DNA from: an uncultured Lachnospiraceae bacterium
GTDB taxonomy: Bacteria; Bacillota; Clostridia; Lachnospirales; Lachnospiraceae
Length of the DNA stretch: 64,000 bases
Reading direction: 5' to 3'
NCBI GenBank assembly: GCA_948441955.1
Contig: CAOJQZ010000004.1
Coordinates: forward strand, 4,262 to 68,261
The position numbers and the translations under genes are program-made. Under the pieces are notes generated by a model. It saw only the letters and a program-made list of their open reading frames with translations. It was not told where the DNA came from and ran no database searches. Positions 1 to 8,772 of the stretch are shown here, piece after piece. Numbering within the stretch: position 1 is the first letter of the stretch; the number at the start of each line of letters is the position of its first letter.

Positions 1-1
1 G

Positions 2-472
2 TTTGGCATAAAAAGAGCGGAGGAATTAAAGGAGACATACAGACAGATGGAATACTTAAGACAGCTTCTTTATCAGCTTCAAAGTGAAATACGCTATGCA
101 AGGAGTCCTCTGGGAGAAATATGTACCAGTATCGGGAAAAATGCAAAGAATCCATACGGAACATGGCTTAAGGAGCTTGGGAACAGTCTTGGAACACGGG
201 ATGGAGGAACTTTTGCCTGTCTGTGGAAGACAAGCATAAGCGATCATCTTAAGACATCCGCCCTTGCGGAAGCAGAACTGCTTCGTCTTAAAGAGCTTGG
301 AGAAAGACTGGGTTTTGCAGATATTGAGTTCCAGGTAAGAGCAATAGAGTGTTACCTTACACAGCTTGCCGGTTCTGCGGACGAAGTATATAGAGAGATG
401 AAAACAAAGGTGAGATTATATCACTGCCTGGGTGTTATGAGCGGAATGCTTATCGTCACCCTGCTGCTTTAA
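2..472 (+). CDS. spoIIIAB: Stage III sporulation protein AB (5' end outside window)
   Basis: The reading frame is open from base 2 with no start codon or ribosome binding site at its first internal ATG (47), so the gene begins before the window. The visible part is a helical domain followed by a C-terminal hydrophobic segment (about the last 14 residues), as in SpoIIIAB. SpoIIIAB belongs to the spoIIIA operon, whose products build the channel between mother cell and forespore needed for late sigma-G activity. The identity rests on this architecture plus its place directly before spoIIIAC-AH. spoIIIAA would be expected further left. Confidence 0.88.
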   Translation, partial: FGIKRAEELKETYRQMEYLRQLLYQLQSEIRYARSPLGEICTSIGKNAKNPYGTWLKELGNSLGTRDGGTFACLWKTSISDHLKTSALAEAELLRLKELGERLGFADIEFQVRAIECYLTQLAGSADEVYREMKTKVRLYHCLGVMSGMLIVTLLL

Positions 473-484
473 GAGGAGGAATAC

Positions 485-679
485 ATGAGTGTAAATGTAA
501 TATTTAAGATTGCTGCGGTAGGGATCCTTGTATCGGTATTAAGTCAGGTACTCAGACACAGCGGCAGGGAAGAGCAGGCATTTCTGACAAGCCTTGCAGG
601 ACTGATTCTTGTATTGCTGTGGATCGTGCCGTATATCTATGATTTATTTGAGTCAATACAACGTCTGTTCACATTGTAA
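485..679 (+). CDS. spoIIIAC: Stage III sporulation protein AC
   Basis: A 64-residue integral membrane protein with two hydrophobic helices separated by a short polar loop (around residues 23-30), the normal size and topology of SpoIIIAC. It starts 12 bases after spoIIIAB, with AGAGGAGG just upstream of the ATG. SpoIIIAC is a small membrane component of the SpoIIIA-SpoIIQ feeding-tube complex in the outer forespore membrane. Its position between AB and AD makes the call secure. Confidence 0.92.
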   Translation: MSVNVIFKIAAVGILVSVLSQVLRHSGREEQAFLTSLAGLILVLLWIVPYIYDLFESIQRLFTL

Positions 680-694
680 AAGGGGGCATATCTT

Positions 695-1081
695 ATGGAT
701 ATGGTACAGATTGGTATTATTGGAACAATGGGAGTACTGCTTGCGGTGCAGTTTAAAAAAGGCAAAGAGGAATACGGCGTCTACATCAGTCTTGCCGTCA
801 GTCTGATTATTTTTGTCTGTATACTTGGACATATGGGGACAATTATAGAAGCTGTAAAAATGCTTGGGAATTATATTCATATGGATATGGCTTATATTGG
901 AACACTGATTAAGATGCTTGGGATCACATACATTGCAGAATTTTCATCAGGTGTCTGCAAGGATGCAGGATATCAGGCAGTCGCCGTGCAGATAGAGATT
1001 TTTGGAAAGCTTGCGGTAATGATTCTCAGTATGCCGGTGCTCATGACACTTCTGAACGCTATCCGGGACTTTCTGTCATGA
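695..1081 (+). CDS. spoIIIAD: Stage III sporulation protein AD
   Basis: A 128-residue protein with several hydrophobic segments (about residues 2-16, 29-46, 60-80 and 103-125), matching SpoIIIAD in length and topology. It contains the conserved-looking stretch around residues 70-95 with YIAEFSSGVCKDAGYQ, which I recognise from this family. Its TGA overlaps the ATG of spoIIIAE (ATGA), so the two are probably translationally coupled. Role: membrane subunit of the mother cell-forespore channel. Confidence 0.93.
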   Translation: MDMVQIGIIGTMGVLLAVQFKKGKEEYGVYISLAVSLIIFVCILGHMGTIIEAVKMLGNYIHMDMAYIGTLIKMLGITYIAEFSSGVCKDAGYQAVAVQIEIFGKLAVMILSMPVLMTLLNAIRDFLS

Positions 1082-2277
1082 AATATAGAAGAAGGCGGGG
1101 AGCAGCCGGGAGATGCGCTGGCATAGGGGCCTTTTTTTTAACAGTTCTGGCGTGCTGTATATTATGGAGAGGCAATATGTATTGTGTGCAGGGGGCCGGG
1201 ACATCGGATGGAGAAGAGGAATTTATTTCAGAAGAACTGATGGAGCAGTTTGATTTTGGAGAAGTAGACAAGGAGCTGCGGGAGCTGTTTCCGGAGGAAC
1301 AGATTGACTTTAAAAACACGCTTTTGGAGGTGCTGTCCGGTAATACGGAATTTACGGCTGAGCTTTTGGGAAAGCTTGTGGCAGATCAGCTGACCTATGC
1401 GTTAAAAAGCAGCAAGGAAAATCTGGTACATATTCTTTTTTTAGCGATTATGGCAGCAGTCTTTAAAAATTTCGGACATGTGTTTCAAAACAGACAGATT
1501 TCGGACATAAGCTTTTATATTTTGTATCTGCTTGTAATAGCGTTAGCTTTAAACTCCTTCCGGGCGGTAGTGGAGTGGACAGAAGGAGGGATTGAGAGCC
1601 TGACCGCCTTTATGGGCGTATTTTGTCCGGTTTATTTCCTGGCGGTGACGATTGCGAAGGGAAGTGTGACGGCGGGAGCATTTTACAATCTGGTATTGTT
1701 TCTGATTTTTTTGGTGGAGCTTTTAGTTGTGAAGCTTTTATTACCTCTTGTGCATGTGTATATGATGCTCAGAATACTTAATTTTCTGTCGGCAGAGGAA
1801 TATCTGAGTAAGTTTGCAGAGTTGATTGAAACGGCTGTTTCCTGGATACTGAAGTCTCTGCTTGCCGGTGTTATAGGATTAAATGTTATGCAGAGTCTGA
1901 TTAATCCTGCAGTGGATACGGTCAAACGAAGCGTGGTCACCAGAGGGGCGGAGGCGATACCAGTGATTGGAGACGCGATTGGCGGTATGACGGAGGTGGT
2001 GATTGGAACAGCTGTTCTCGTGAAAAACGGAATTGGCGTGACAGGGGCGGTAATCTGTCTTTCACTGTGTATATATCCTCTTGTACAGGTCGGGTGTATT
2101 GTACTCATGTACAAGCTTAGTGCAGCTTTGCTTCAGCCGGTGTCGGATAAACGGATTATCGGATGTGTGGAGAGCGTAGGCGATGGATGCAGACTTTTGA
2201 TGCGGATTATATTTACAACAGGTTTTTTATTTCTTCTTACAATTGTAGCCGTATCGGCATCTACGGGAAACGTATAA
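1078..2277 (+). CDS. spoIIIAE: Stage III sporulation protein AE
   Basis: A 399-residue polytopic membrane protein. The N-terminus has a basic stretch followed by a hydrophobic export segment (about residues 18-36), then an acidic region, and seven or so membrane segments from residue ~118 to the end. Length and topology fit SpoIIIAE, the largest membrane component of the SpoIIIA complex. The start ATG overlaps the spoIIIAD stop. Confidence 0.94.
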   Translation: MKYRRRRGAAGRCAGIGAFFLTVLACCILWRGNMYCVQGAGTSDGEEEFISEELMEQFDFGEVDKELRELFPEEQIDFKNTLLEVLSGNTEFTAELLGKLVADQLTYALKSSKENLVHILFLAIMAAVFKNFGHVFQNRQISDISFYILYLLVIALALNSFRAVVEWTEGGIESLTAFMGVFCPVYFLAVTIAKGSVTAGAFYNLVLFLIFLVELLVVKLLLPLVHVYMMLRILNFLSAEEYLSKFAELIETAVSWILKSLLAGVIGLNVMQSLINPAVDTVKRSVVTRGAEAIPVIGDAIGGMTEVVIGTAVLVKNGIGVTGAVICLSLCIYPLVQVGCIVLMYKLSAALLQPVSDKRIIGCVESVGDGCRLLMRIIFTTGFLFLLTIVAVSASTGNV

Positions 2278-2290
2278 GAAAGGCGGGAGT

Positions 2291-2596
2291 ATGTTTGATT
2301 TTATTTATGAATGGATACAAAATATTACATTTTATCTCGTACTTGTGACTGCGGTTTTACATGTGGTCCCCAACCAGTCCTATAGGAAATATATCCGGTT
2401 TTTTACAGGACTTGTACTGATATTAATGATTATGGGTCCGATACTAAAGGTGTTTGGAACGGAGGTGCGGATTCAGGAATTTATATCTGAGGGCGCCAAA
2501 ATATATACAGATTATGAAACAAATACAGATTTTTCAGAGTATGGAGAGCGAGAGGAAGATGAGATTGGAGTGGAAGAAATTCAAATCGAATGGTAA
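2291..2596 (+). CDS. spoIIIAF: Stage III sporulation protein AF, short form
   Basis: A 101-residue protein with two N-terminal membrane helices (about residues 12-28 and 37-54) and an acidic C-terminal tail. SpoIIIAF in Bacillus is about twice this length, with a soluble ring-forming domain after the helices; here the protein stops soon after the second helix. The gene sits in the expected place between AE and AG. Its end overlaps the start of spoIIIAG. The shortened tail may be normal for this lineage or a lineage-specific loss of the soluble domain. Confidence 0.82.
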   Translation: MFDFIYEWIQNITFYLVLVTAVLHVVPNQSYRKYIRFFTGLVLILMIMGPILKVFGTEVRIQEFISEGAKIYTDYETNTDFSEYGEREEDEIGVEEIQIEW

Positions 2597-3170
2597 AAAA
2601 GTTTTCCAAAAGGAATTCTGGAAAAAAGACAGGCTTCTGATTTTATTTCTCACGGGAGTTCTTCTCCTTGTGATTTCAATACCAGACGGAGGCAGGAAAT
2701 TATCGGGACGTGAGCAGGAGCCTTATCTGTCGGACGACGCTAAGGATGGCGCAGGGACAGAAGAGGAATATATTCATATGCTTGAAAAACGTCTGGAGAA
2801 CATCCTGTCAAGAATGGAGGGGGCTGGAGAGGTGTCGGTTATGATTACACTTGCGGCCTCAAAGGAGAGAGTTATAGAAAAGGATACCCAGGAAAGCAGC
2901 GAGAATATAAAGGAGAATGACAGCCAGGGAGGAAGCCGGTCCACGCAGAATGTAACCCGAAGCGAGGAGGCGGTATATGACGGCGCAGACGGAAATAATA
3001 AGTATCCTTATGTAAGTAAGGAACTGAGTCCCAGGGTAGAAGGAGTGGTAGTGATAGCGCCGGGAGGAGACAATGCGGTAGTCGTAAAAAATATTACTGA
3101 AGCAGTTCAGGCATTATTTGGAATAGACACGCATAAGATTAGAATAGTGAAAGGTAGGAGGGAAGCGTAA
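2559..3170 (+). CDS. spoIIIAG: Stage III sporulation protein AG
   Basis: The frame is open from 2454, but the ATG at 2559 is preferred: it has a GAGAGGAAG ribosome binding site just upstream and gives the usual SpoIIIAG layout of a short basic cytoplasmic leader, one membrane helix (around residues 24-42) and a soluble domain. The 203-residue product overlaps the last 38 bases of spoIIIAF. The C-terminal part (VEGVVVIAPGGDN, then VKNITEAVQALFGI near the end) is the ring-building domain typical of SpoIIIAG. It forms a ring in the intermembrane space of the engulfed forespore. Confidence 0.92.
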   Translation: MRLEWKKFKSNGKKVFQKEFWKKDRLLILFLTGVLLLVISIPDGGRKLSGREQEPYLSDDAKDGAGTEEEYIHMLEKRLENILSRMEGAGEVSVMITLAASKERVIEKDTQESSENIKENDSQGGSRSTQNVTRSEEAVYDGADGNNKYPYVSKELSPRVEGVVVIAPGGDNAVVVKNITEAVQALFGIDTHKIRIVKGRREA

Positions 3171-3794
3171 GTGAAACGAATATTAAAAAAGAATCAAATT
3201 GTTATCGCGGCGCTGGCGATAATGATTGCAGCAGCAGGATATCTGAATTATTCCGGCAGATTATTTCATAGCGAGAAAAATACGGCAACAGCTAATAATG
3301 AAATTGCGAATCAGGAGCTTCTTGACATTTCAGAAGAGGATCTGGCAAGTGCTTCCGGGGATATTGAGAGTAAGGATGGCGACGGAAACGTCGACGGAAC
3401 TCCAGGGGAGGCGGTACTTACCTCCGGCGGGGCAAACGCGGTTGTGGCAGAGGCGAAGGTAACGAGAGAGCAGGTTCGTGCAAAAAATAAGGAAACCTTA
3501 CTTGAGATTATTGATAATGAGAGTTTAAGCGACGAACAGAAGCAGGACGCAGTAAACCAGATGGTAGCTATGACGGATCTTGCGGAAAAGGAGGCGGCCG
3601 CGGAGACGATGCTGGCATCAAAGGGGTTCAGCGAAAGTGTTGTGAGCCTGACCCAAGACTCGGCGGATGTGGTAATAAACGCCAGTGAGATTGATGATGC
3701 AGGCCTTGCACAGATAGAAGATATTGTGACGAGGAAGACTGGTATAGCGCCGGAGAACGTAGTGATTACTCCGGTATATCCCGAAGGAAAGTGA
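3171..3794 (+). CDS. spoIIIAH: Stage III sporulation protein AH
   Basis: Begins with GTG immediately after the spoIIIAG stop; the upstream GTAGGAGGGAAG is a strong ribosome binding site. The 207-residue product has one N-terminal membrane anchor (residues ~9-25), an acidic linker, and a C-terminal domain (from ~residue 100) of the SpoIIIAH ring fold. SpoIIIAH in the mother-cell membrane binds SpoIIQ of the forespore, bridging the two membranes. Last gene of the operon; a strong terminator follows. Confidence 0.93.
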   Translation: MKRILKKNQIVIAALAIMIAAAGYLNYSGRLFHSEKNTATANNEIANQELLDISEEDLASASGDIESKDGDGNVDGTPGEAVLTSGGANAVVAEAKVTREQVRAKNKETLLEIIDNESLSDEQKQDAVNQMVAMTDLAEKEAAAETMLASKGFSESVVSLTQDSADVVINASEIDDAGLAQIEDIVTRKTGIAPENVVITPVYPEGK

Positions 3795-3810
3795 TACGGC
3801 CAGCGCAGGC

Positions 3811-3867
3811 AAAAGCCCGGAACAAAGTTACATCCCGTAAAAACGGGAGGACGTTCCGGGCTTTTTT
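3811..3867 (+). terminator. Rho-independent terminator after spoIIIA operon
   Basis: AAAAGCCCGGAAC (3811-3823) pairs perfectly with GTTCCGGGCTTTT (3853-3865) and runs into a T tract. The loop contains a second small hairpin (CCCGT/ACGGG, 3834-3846). It lies 17 bases after the spoIIIAH stop. Confidence 0.92.
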
Positions 3868-3870
3868 ATG

Positions 3871-3899
3871 TTGAGGAAATTTCTCCGGTATGCTATACT
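3871..3899 (+). promoter_or_regulatory. Sigma-A-type promoter for prfC
   Basis: TTGAGG (3871-3876), 17-base spacer, TATACT (3894-3899), with a TG one base before the -10 (extended -10). It lies directly after the spoIIIA terminator and 54 bases before the prfC start. Confidence 0.7.
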
Positions 3900-3952
3900 G
3901 TTTAGCAGTCTTGTTTACAGGCTATACTAGCAGTTAGGAGAGTTGAAAGGAT

Positions 3953-5554
3953 ATGCCGCAGATTACAGGTGAAGTAAAAAAAGAGATAGAAAGAAGAAGG
4001 ACATTTGCGATTATTTCCCACCCGGATGCGGGAAAGACGACGCTTACGGAGAAGTTTCTGTTATATGGCGGAGCAATTAACCAGGCGGGAAGCGTGAAGG
4101 GAAAAGCCACGGCAAAGCATGCAGTCTCTGACTGGATGGAAATCGAAAAGGAAAGAGGTATTTCGGTGACCTCCTCCGTGCTTCAGTTTAATTACGGAGG
4201 CTATTGTATTAATATTCTGGATACGCCGGGACATCAGGACTTTTCAGAGGATACGTACAGAACGCTGATGGCCGCGGATTCAGCGGTTATGGTGATTGAT
4301 GCGTCGAAGGGCGTGGAGGCGCAGACGAGAAAGCTTTTTAAAGTATGCACGATGCGGCATATTCCTATATTTACATTTATAAATAAGATGGATCGGGAAG
4401 CTATGGATACTTTCGAGCTTCTGGATGATATTGAAAATGAGCTTGGAATTGCCACCTGTCCGGTTAACTGGCCTATTGGATCAGGAAAGGAATTCAGAGG
4501 CGTCTATGACAGAAAGACAGAGAAAGTGGAGCTTTTTTCTGATACAAGAAAGGGAACAATTCAGGGAGAGGTAAAGAAGGTTTCGTTGTCCGAACCAGAG
4601 CTTTCCGGACTTATCAGCCAGGAGCAGAGGGAAAAGCTTGAAGAGGAAATAGAGCTTTTAGACGGCGCGGGCGCGGAGTTTGAACAGGATCTGGTAAGCA
4701 AAGGAGAGCTGTCCCCGGTATTTTTCGGATCGGCTTTAACTAATTTTGGAGTGGAGACATTTTTACAGCATTTTCTTCAGATGACAACATCGCCTCTCCC
4801 CCGCATGTCGGATAAAGGGCTGATTGATCCGATGGAGGAGGAAGCCTTCTCTGCATTTGTCTTTAAGATTCAGGCAAATATGAATAAGGCCCACAGAGAC
4901 AGGATCGCATTTATGCGTATCTGTTCCGGTTCCTTTGAGGCAGGAATGGATGTATATCATATGCAGGGCGGAAAAAAGGTAAGGCTGTCTCAGCCTCAGC
5001 AGCTTATGGCCAGCGAGAGAAAGATGGTGGAAAAGGCATACGGCGGCGACATAATCGGTGTTTTTGATCCGGGTATTTTTTCTATAGGGGATACGCTTAT
5101 TACTGCGGGGGAGCGCTTCAGCTATGAGGGAATTCCTACTTTTGCCCCGGAGCATTTTGCAAGAGTACGCCAGGTAGACACCATGAAGAGGAAGCAGTTT
5201 ATTAAAGGGATTAATCAGATTGCCCAGGAGGGGGCAATACAGATTTTTCAGGAATTTAATACCGGCATGGAGGAGATTATAGTCGGCGTGGTGGGCGTGC
5301 TCCAGTTCGACGTGCTGAAATACCGGCTGGAAAGCGAATACAATGTAGAGATCCGAATGGATACTCTCCCATATGAATACATTCGGTGGATTGAAAATAC
5401 GGAAATTGACATCTCGAAGATCTCCGGGACCTCAGATATGAAGAGGGTAAAGGATTTAAAAGGACGTCCCCTCCTTTTATTTGTGAACGAATGGAGTATC
5501 CGCATGACCCAGGAAAGAAATGAAGGACTTGTGCTGACAGAATTTGCCCGGTAG
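3953..5554 (+). CDS. prfC: Peptide chain release factor 3
   Basis: A 533-residue translational GTPase. The G1 motif reads HPDAGKTT near residue 23, G3 is DTPGHQDF near residue 89, and G4 is NKMD near residue 143. The start ATG follows GAAAGG, and the N-terminus (EVKKEIERRRTFAIISHPDAGKTT) is characteristic of RF3 rather than EF-G. RF3 recycles RF1/RF2 from the ribosome after termination. Full length and intact; it has its own promoter. Confidence 0.95.
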   Translation: MPQITGEVKKEIERRRTFAIISHPDAGKTTLTEKFLLYGGAINQAGSVKGKATAKHAVSDWMEIEKERGISVTSSVLQFNYGGYCINILDTPGHQDFSEDTYRTLMAADSAVMVIDASKGVEAQTRKLFKVCTMRHIPIFTFINKMDREAMDTFELLDDIENELGIATCPVNWPIGSGKEFRGVYDRKTEKVELFSDTRKGTIQGEVKKVSLSEPELSGLISQEQREKLEEEIELLDGAGAEFEQDLVSKGELSPVFFGSALTNFGVETFLQHFLQMTTSPLPRMSDKGLIDPMEEEAFSAFVFKIQANMNKAHRDRIAFMRICSGSFEAGMDVYHMQGGKKVRLSQPQQLMASERKMVEKAYGGDIIGVFDPGIFSIGDTLITAGERFSYEGIPTFAPEHFARVRQVDTMKRKQFIKGINQIAQEGAIQIFQEFNTGMEEIIVGVVGVLQFDVLKYRLESEYNVEIRMDTLPYEYIRWIENTEIDISKISGTSDMKRVKDLKGRPLLLFVNEWSIRMTQERNEGLVLTEFAR

Positions 5555-5587
5555 GATATTTAAGGTTAAAAAAAACCTGTCCCCACT

Positions 5588-5615
5588 TTGCAAACGGGAG
5601 TAAATTTGTTATAAT
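5588..5615 (+). promoter_or_regulatory. Sigma-A-type promoter upstream of Asp23/Gls24 gene
   Basis: TTGCAA (5588-5593), 16-base spacer, TATAAT (5610-5615). It is 40 bases upstream of the start codon at 5656 and probably drives the gene run asp23-nusB-xseA-xseB-ispA-dxs-tlyA-nadK-argR-recN, in which no strong terminator is seen until after recN. Confidence 0.75.
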
Positions 5616-5655
5616 GGATAGAAATGTAAAACCAGCAGACAGGAGGTTTCAGAAA

Positions 5656-6039
5656 ATGGCAAAGGAAGAAAAGAATACTTATACAATAAAGACGGAGGAA
5701 AATCTGGGCGAGGTTAAAATTGCAGACGAGGTGGTGGCTATCATTGCAGGTCTCGCTGCAATGGAGGTCGACGGGGTAGCTTCTATGGTAGGAAACGCTA
5801 CGAAGGAGCTGGTTAACAAGCTTGGCAGGAAATCTTTATCCAAGGGTGTTAAGGTGGATGTGCTGGAGGGCATTGTGACGGTTTCACTGGCGATGAATAT
5901 GAAGTTCGGATATAGTATTAAGGATGTTACGGAGAAAGTACAGGAAAAGGTAAAGACGGCAATCGAGAATATGACGGGCCTTGAGGTTGCAGATGTTAAC
6001 ATCCGGGTTGCAGGAGTGGATGTGCCGGAGGAGGCTTAA
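5656..6039 (+). CDS. Asp23/Gls24 family envelope stress protein
   Basis: The ATG at 5656 is chosen because AGGAGG (5641-5646) precedes it; an upstream in-frame ATG at 5614 lies inside the -10 element. The 127-residue product has the Asp23/Gls24 pattern: GEVKIADEVVAIIAGLAAMEVDGVASM near the N-terminus, then two repeats of beta strand and helix (YSIKDVTEKVQEKVKTAIENMTGL, VADVNIRVAGV). Asp23 proteins are linked to cell-envelope homeostasis; in Clostridia a copy commonly sits just before nusB, as here. Confidence 0.9.
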   Translation: MAKEEKNTYTIKTEENLGEVKIADEVVAIIAGLAAMEVDGVASMVGNATKELVNKLGRKSLSKGVKVDVLEGIVTVSLAMNMKFGYSIKDVTEKVQEKVKTAIENMTGLEVADVNIRVAGVDVPEEA

Positions 6040-6447
6040 GTGAAAAGGTCGGAATTGCGAGAGCATATTTTTAAAATGGTTTTTGGCTATGAATTTAACA
6101 GTGACAGCGAAATGCCGCAGCAGATGCAGCTTTATTTTGAACAGATGGAGAACGGGGAACCGAAGGAATCGGATATGGAATATATCCGAACCAAGGCCCT
6201 TGCGGTTATATTAAGGACGGAGGAACTGGATGCGCTTATAAACCAAAATACAAAGGGCTGGAAAACCACCCGTATGAATAAAGTGGATCTCAGCATCCTG
6301 AGGCTGGCGCTTTATGAGATGAAATGGGATGATGACGTACCGGAGAGCGTTGCGATTAATGAAGCGGTGGAGCTTGCCAAGAAGTACAGCGGCGATGAAG
6401 GCCCGTCATTTATTAATGGAGTACTCGCAAAGCTGGCGGCCAGATAG
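6040..6447 (+). CDS. nusB: Transcription antitermination factor NusB
   Basis: Starts with GTG directly after the preceding stop (GAGGAGGC upstream). The 135-residue all-alpha product contains the NusB hallmarks: LREHIFKMVFGYEF at the N-terminus, the central NKVDLSILRLALYEM, and the C-terminal PESVAINEAVELAKKYSGDEGPSFINGVLAKL. NusB binds boxA RNA with NusE to support antitermination of rRNA operons. The stop is 11 bases from xseA. Confidence 0.95.
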   Translation: MKRSELREHIFKMVFGYEFNSDSEMPQQMQLYFEQMENGEPKESDMEYIRTKALAVILRTEELDALINQNTKGWKTTRMNKVDLSILRLALYEMKWDDDVPESVAINEAVELAKKYSGDEGPSFINGVLAKLAAR

Positions 6448-6457
6448 AGGTGGGTTC

Positions 6458-7669
6458 ATGACAGGGAACGTATATACGGTGCGACAGGTAAATACTTATA
6501 TCAAAAATATGTTTACTCAAGACTACATGCTGAACCGCATCTATGTTAAAGGAGAGGTGTCCAACTGTAAATATCATACTTCAGGGCATATATATTTTTC
6601 TCTAAAGGACGAGTCCGGAACGATTGCCTGTGTTATGTTTGCAGGGCAGCGGGGCGGGCTCGCTTTTCGTATGAGAGAAGGGCAGCAGGTGATCGTTCTC
6701 GGCGCAGTAGACGTGTATGAGAGAAGCGGCGCATATCAGCTGTATGCAAGAGAAATTCGTCCGGACGGAGAAGGCATTCTTTATGAGAGGTTTCAGGCGC
6801 TGAAAAGGGAGCTTGAGGAGATGGGCATGTTTGCCCCGGAATATAAAAAGAGAATTCCGGCATACGCGAAATGTGTTGGAGTTGTGACTGCCCCCACAGG
6901 AGCTGCAGTCCGCGATATCATGAATATTGCAAAACGGAGGAATCCTTATGTACAGCTCATCCTTTATCCGGCGCAGGTGCAGGGAGAGGGAGCAAAGGAA
7001 AGCATTATACAGGGGATTGAAATGCTGGAGAGAAGAAATGTGGATGTGATAATCGTAGGCAGAGGCGGAGGCTCCATTGAGGATCTGTGGGCATTTAACG
7101 AGGAGGATGTAGCGAGGGCGGTATTTAACTGCCGGGTTCCGATTATTTCCGCAGTAGGACATGAGACGGATACTACAATTGCTGATTATGCTGCGGATTT
7201 GCGCGCACCTACTCCTTCCGCGGCCGCGGAGCTTGCAGTTTTTGATTACTATGAGACAGAGCGGTATTATGAGGAATACAGGCAGAAGCTTTTCCGGACA
7301 TTGAAGCAAAAGTTTTTATTTGTACGTATGCGCCTGGAACAATATGAAACAAGGCTTGGTTTCCTTCATCCGGAAAATAAATTAAGAGAGGGCAGAATGC
7401 GTCTGGCAGAGTCAGAGGACAGGCTCCGCAGTCAGATGAGGGAACAGCTCGGCATATCAAGACAGAGACTCCTCATTTATATAGAGAAAATGAATGGTCT
7501 GTCTCCCCTTAGAAAGCTCAGGCAGGGTTATTCTTACGTGCAGACGGAAAACGGAAAGACATTAAAGAGTATCCGGCAGGTAAAAGAAGGAGACAGAATC
7601 TGCATTCATGTAACAGACGGTCTGATTTGTGCAAGAGCTGAAGAGATAAAGGAGGAGAAGCATGGCTAA
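6458..7669 (+). CDS. xseA: Exodeoxyribonuclease VII large subunit
   Basis: The ATG at 6458, after GAGGTGGG, starts at the conserved VYTVRQVNTYIKNMF of XseA; the frame is open further upstream inside nusB, but without family similarity. The 403-residue protein has the N-terminal OB-fold (VKGEVSNCKYHTSGHIYFSLKDE), the catalytic core with VVTAPTGAAVRDI and GRGGGSIEDLWAFN, a coiled-coil helical region, and a C-terminal segment. It degrades single-stranded DNA with XseB, whose gene overlaps its 3' end by 8 bases. Confidence 0.95.
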   Translation: MTGNVYTVRQVNTYIKNMFTQDYMLNRIYVKGEVSNCKYHTSGHIYFSLKDESGTIACVMFAGQRGGLAFRMREGQQVIVLGAVDVYERSGAYQLYAREIRPDGEGILYERFQALKRELEEMGMFAPEYKKRIPAYAKCVGVVTAPTGAAVRDIMNIAKRRNPYVQLILYPAQVQGEGAKESIIQGIEMLERRNVDVIIVGRGGGSIEDLWAFNEEDVARAVFNCRVPIISAVGHETDTTIADYAADLRAPTPSAAAELAVFDYYETERYYEEYRQKLFRTLKQKFLFVRMRLEQYETRLGFLHPENKLREGRMRLAESEDRLRSQMREQLGISRQRLLIYIEKMNGLSPLRKLRQGYSYVQTENGKTLKSIRQVKEGDRICIHVTDGLICARAEEIKEEKHG

Positions 7670-7871
7670 GGAAACACTGGAGGAATTGTTTGGGGGACTG
7701 GAGGAAGTAATTGATACAATGGAAAAGCCGGAAGTTTCTTTGGAGGAATCCTTTCAGCTGTATCAACGGGGAATGGAGCTTTTAAAATCCTGCAGCGACC
7801 GGCTGGATAAAATAGAAAAAAAGATGCTTATATTAGATAACGAGGGAGAGGTACATGAGTTTGAACACTGA
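7662..7871 (+). CDS. xseB: Exodeoxyribonuclease VII small subunit
   Basis: A 69-residue helical protein with the XseB signature LEELFGGLEEVIDTME followed by LEESFQLYQRGMELLKSC. It overlaps xseA by 8 bases and ispA by 17 bases, pointing to translational coupling across all three. XseB caps the XseA coiled coils in the holoenzyme. Confidence 0.94.
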   Translation: MAKETLEELFGGLEEVIDTMEKPEVSLEESFQLYQRGMELLKSCSDRLDKIEKKMLILDNEGEVHEFEH

Positions 7872-8757
7872 TTTTGCTGCATTAAGAGAACGTAAGGTAA
7901 AAGAGATTGAGGATATTCTTCAGGAATATCTTCCCAGGCAGAAAGGCCGTCAAAAGCTTATCATGGAGGCAATGGCATATAGTCTGATGGCCGGAGGAAA
8001 AAGACTCAGGCCTATGCTTATGAGAGAAACATACCGCCTGTTCAGGGGAAAATCAAAGGCTATTCGTCCGTTTATGGCTGCCATTGAAATGGTTCATACC
8101 TATTCCCTTGTCCATGACGATCTTCCGGCGATGGACAATGATGACTACAGAAGGGGACGCAAAACTACTCATGTCGTATATGGAGAGGATATGGGGATAC
8201 TTGCAGGAGACGCTCTCCTTAATTATGCGTTTGAGACAGCATTTAAGGCATTTGTCATGGAACCTGAGGACAGTCTGATGATTGGGAGAGCCCTTGCCGT
8301 ATTGGGAGAAAAGGCGGGAATCTACGGCATGATTGGCGGTCAGGTCATTGATGTAAAAAACACTGGGCGTGCAGTATCGGGGGAGGTTCTTGATACGATT
8401 TATGAGCTTAAGACAGCGGCCCTTATTGAGGCGTCGATGATGATCGGAGCCGTTTTGGGAGGGGCCTCGGAGGAAGAGGTCAAGACAGTTGAGCTTATTG
8501 CAAAGCAGTTAGGCATTGCATTTCAGATTCAGGACGATATCCTGGATGTGACAGGAACGAAGGAGGCTCTCGGAAAACCAGTGCACAGCGATGAAAAAAA
8601 TGAAAAAACGACTTACGTAACATTGCTGGGACTTGAAGAGGCGGAGAAAAGCGTGGACGAAAGATCCCGTGAGGCCATAAAGCTTTTGAAAAAGCTTCCG
8701 GGTGAGAATCCATTCCTTACGGAGCTTCTTACACAGCTGATTCACAGGGACAGATAA
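7855..8757 (+). CDS. ispA: Geranyl/farnesyl diphosphate synthase (polyprenyl synthetase family)
   Basis: A 300-residue short-chain trans-prenyl synthase. The first Asp-rich motif is DDLPAMDND (around residue 89) and the second is DDILD (around residue 225); both bind Mg-diphosphate. Length and the adjacent dxs support an FPP synthase supplying C15 units for undecaprenyl phosphate and other isoprenoids. The product chain length cannot be proven from sequence alone. It lies in the common xseB-ispA-dxs order. Confidence 0.92.
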   Translation: MSLNTDFAALRERKVKEIEDILQEYLPRQKGRQKLIMEAMAYSLMAGGKRLRPMLMRETYRLFRGKSKAIRPFMAAIEMVHTYSLVHDDLPAMDNDDYRRGRKTTHVVYGEDMGILAGDALLNYAFETAFKAFVMEPEDSLMIGRALAVLGEKAGIYGMIGGQVIDVKNTGRAVSGEVLDTIYELKTAALIEASMMIGAVLGGASEEEVKTVELIAKQLGIAFQIQDDILDVTGTKEALGKPVHSDEKNEKTTYVTLLGLEEAEKSVDERSREAIKLLKKLPGENPFLTELLTQLIHRDR

Positions 8758-8772
8758 AGAAGAGGTGCTCAT

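Noticed and set aside
2454..2558. Longer N-terminus for SpoIIIAG
   Set aside because: The extra 35 residues come from the spoIIIAF coding region in another frame and have no ribosome binding site; the ATG at 2559 does.
6602..7309. 235-residue open frame on the minus strand
   Set aside because: Shadow of xseA; no family resemblance.
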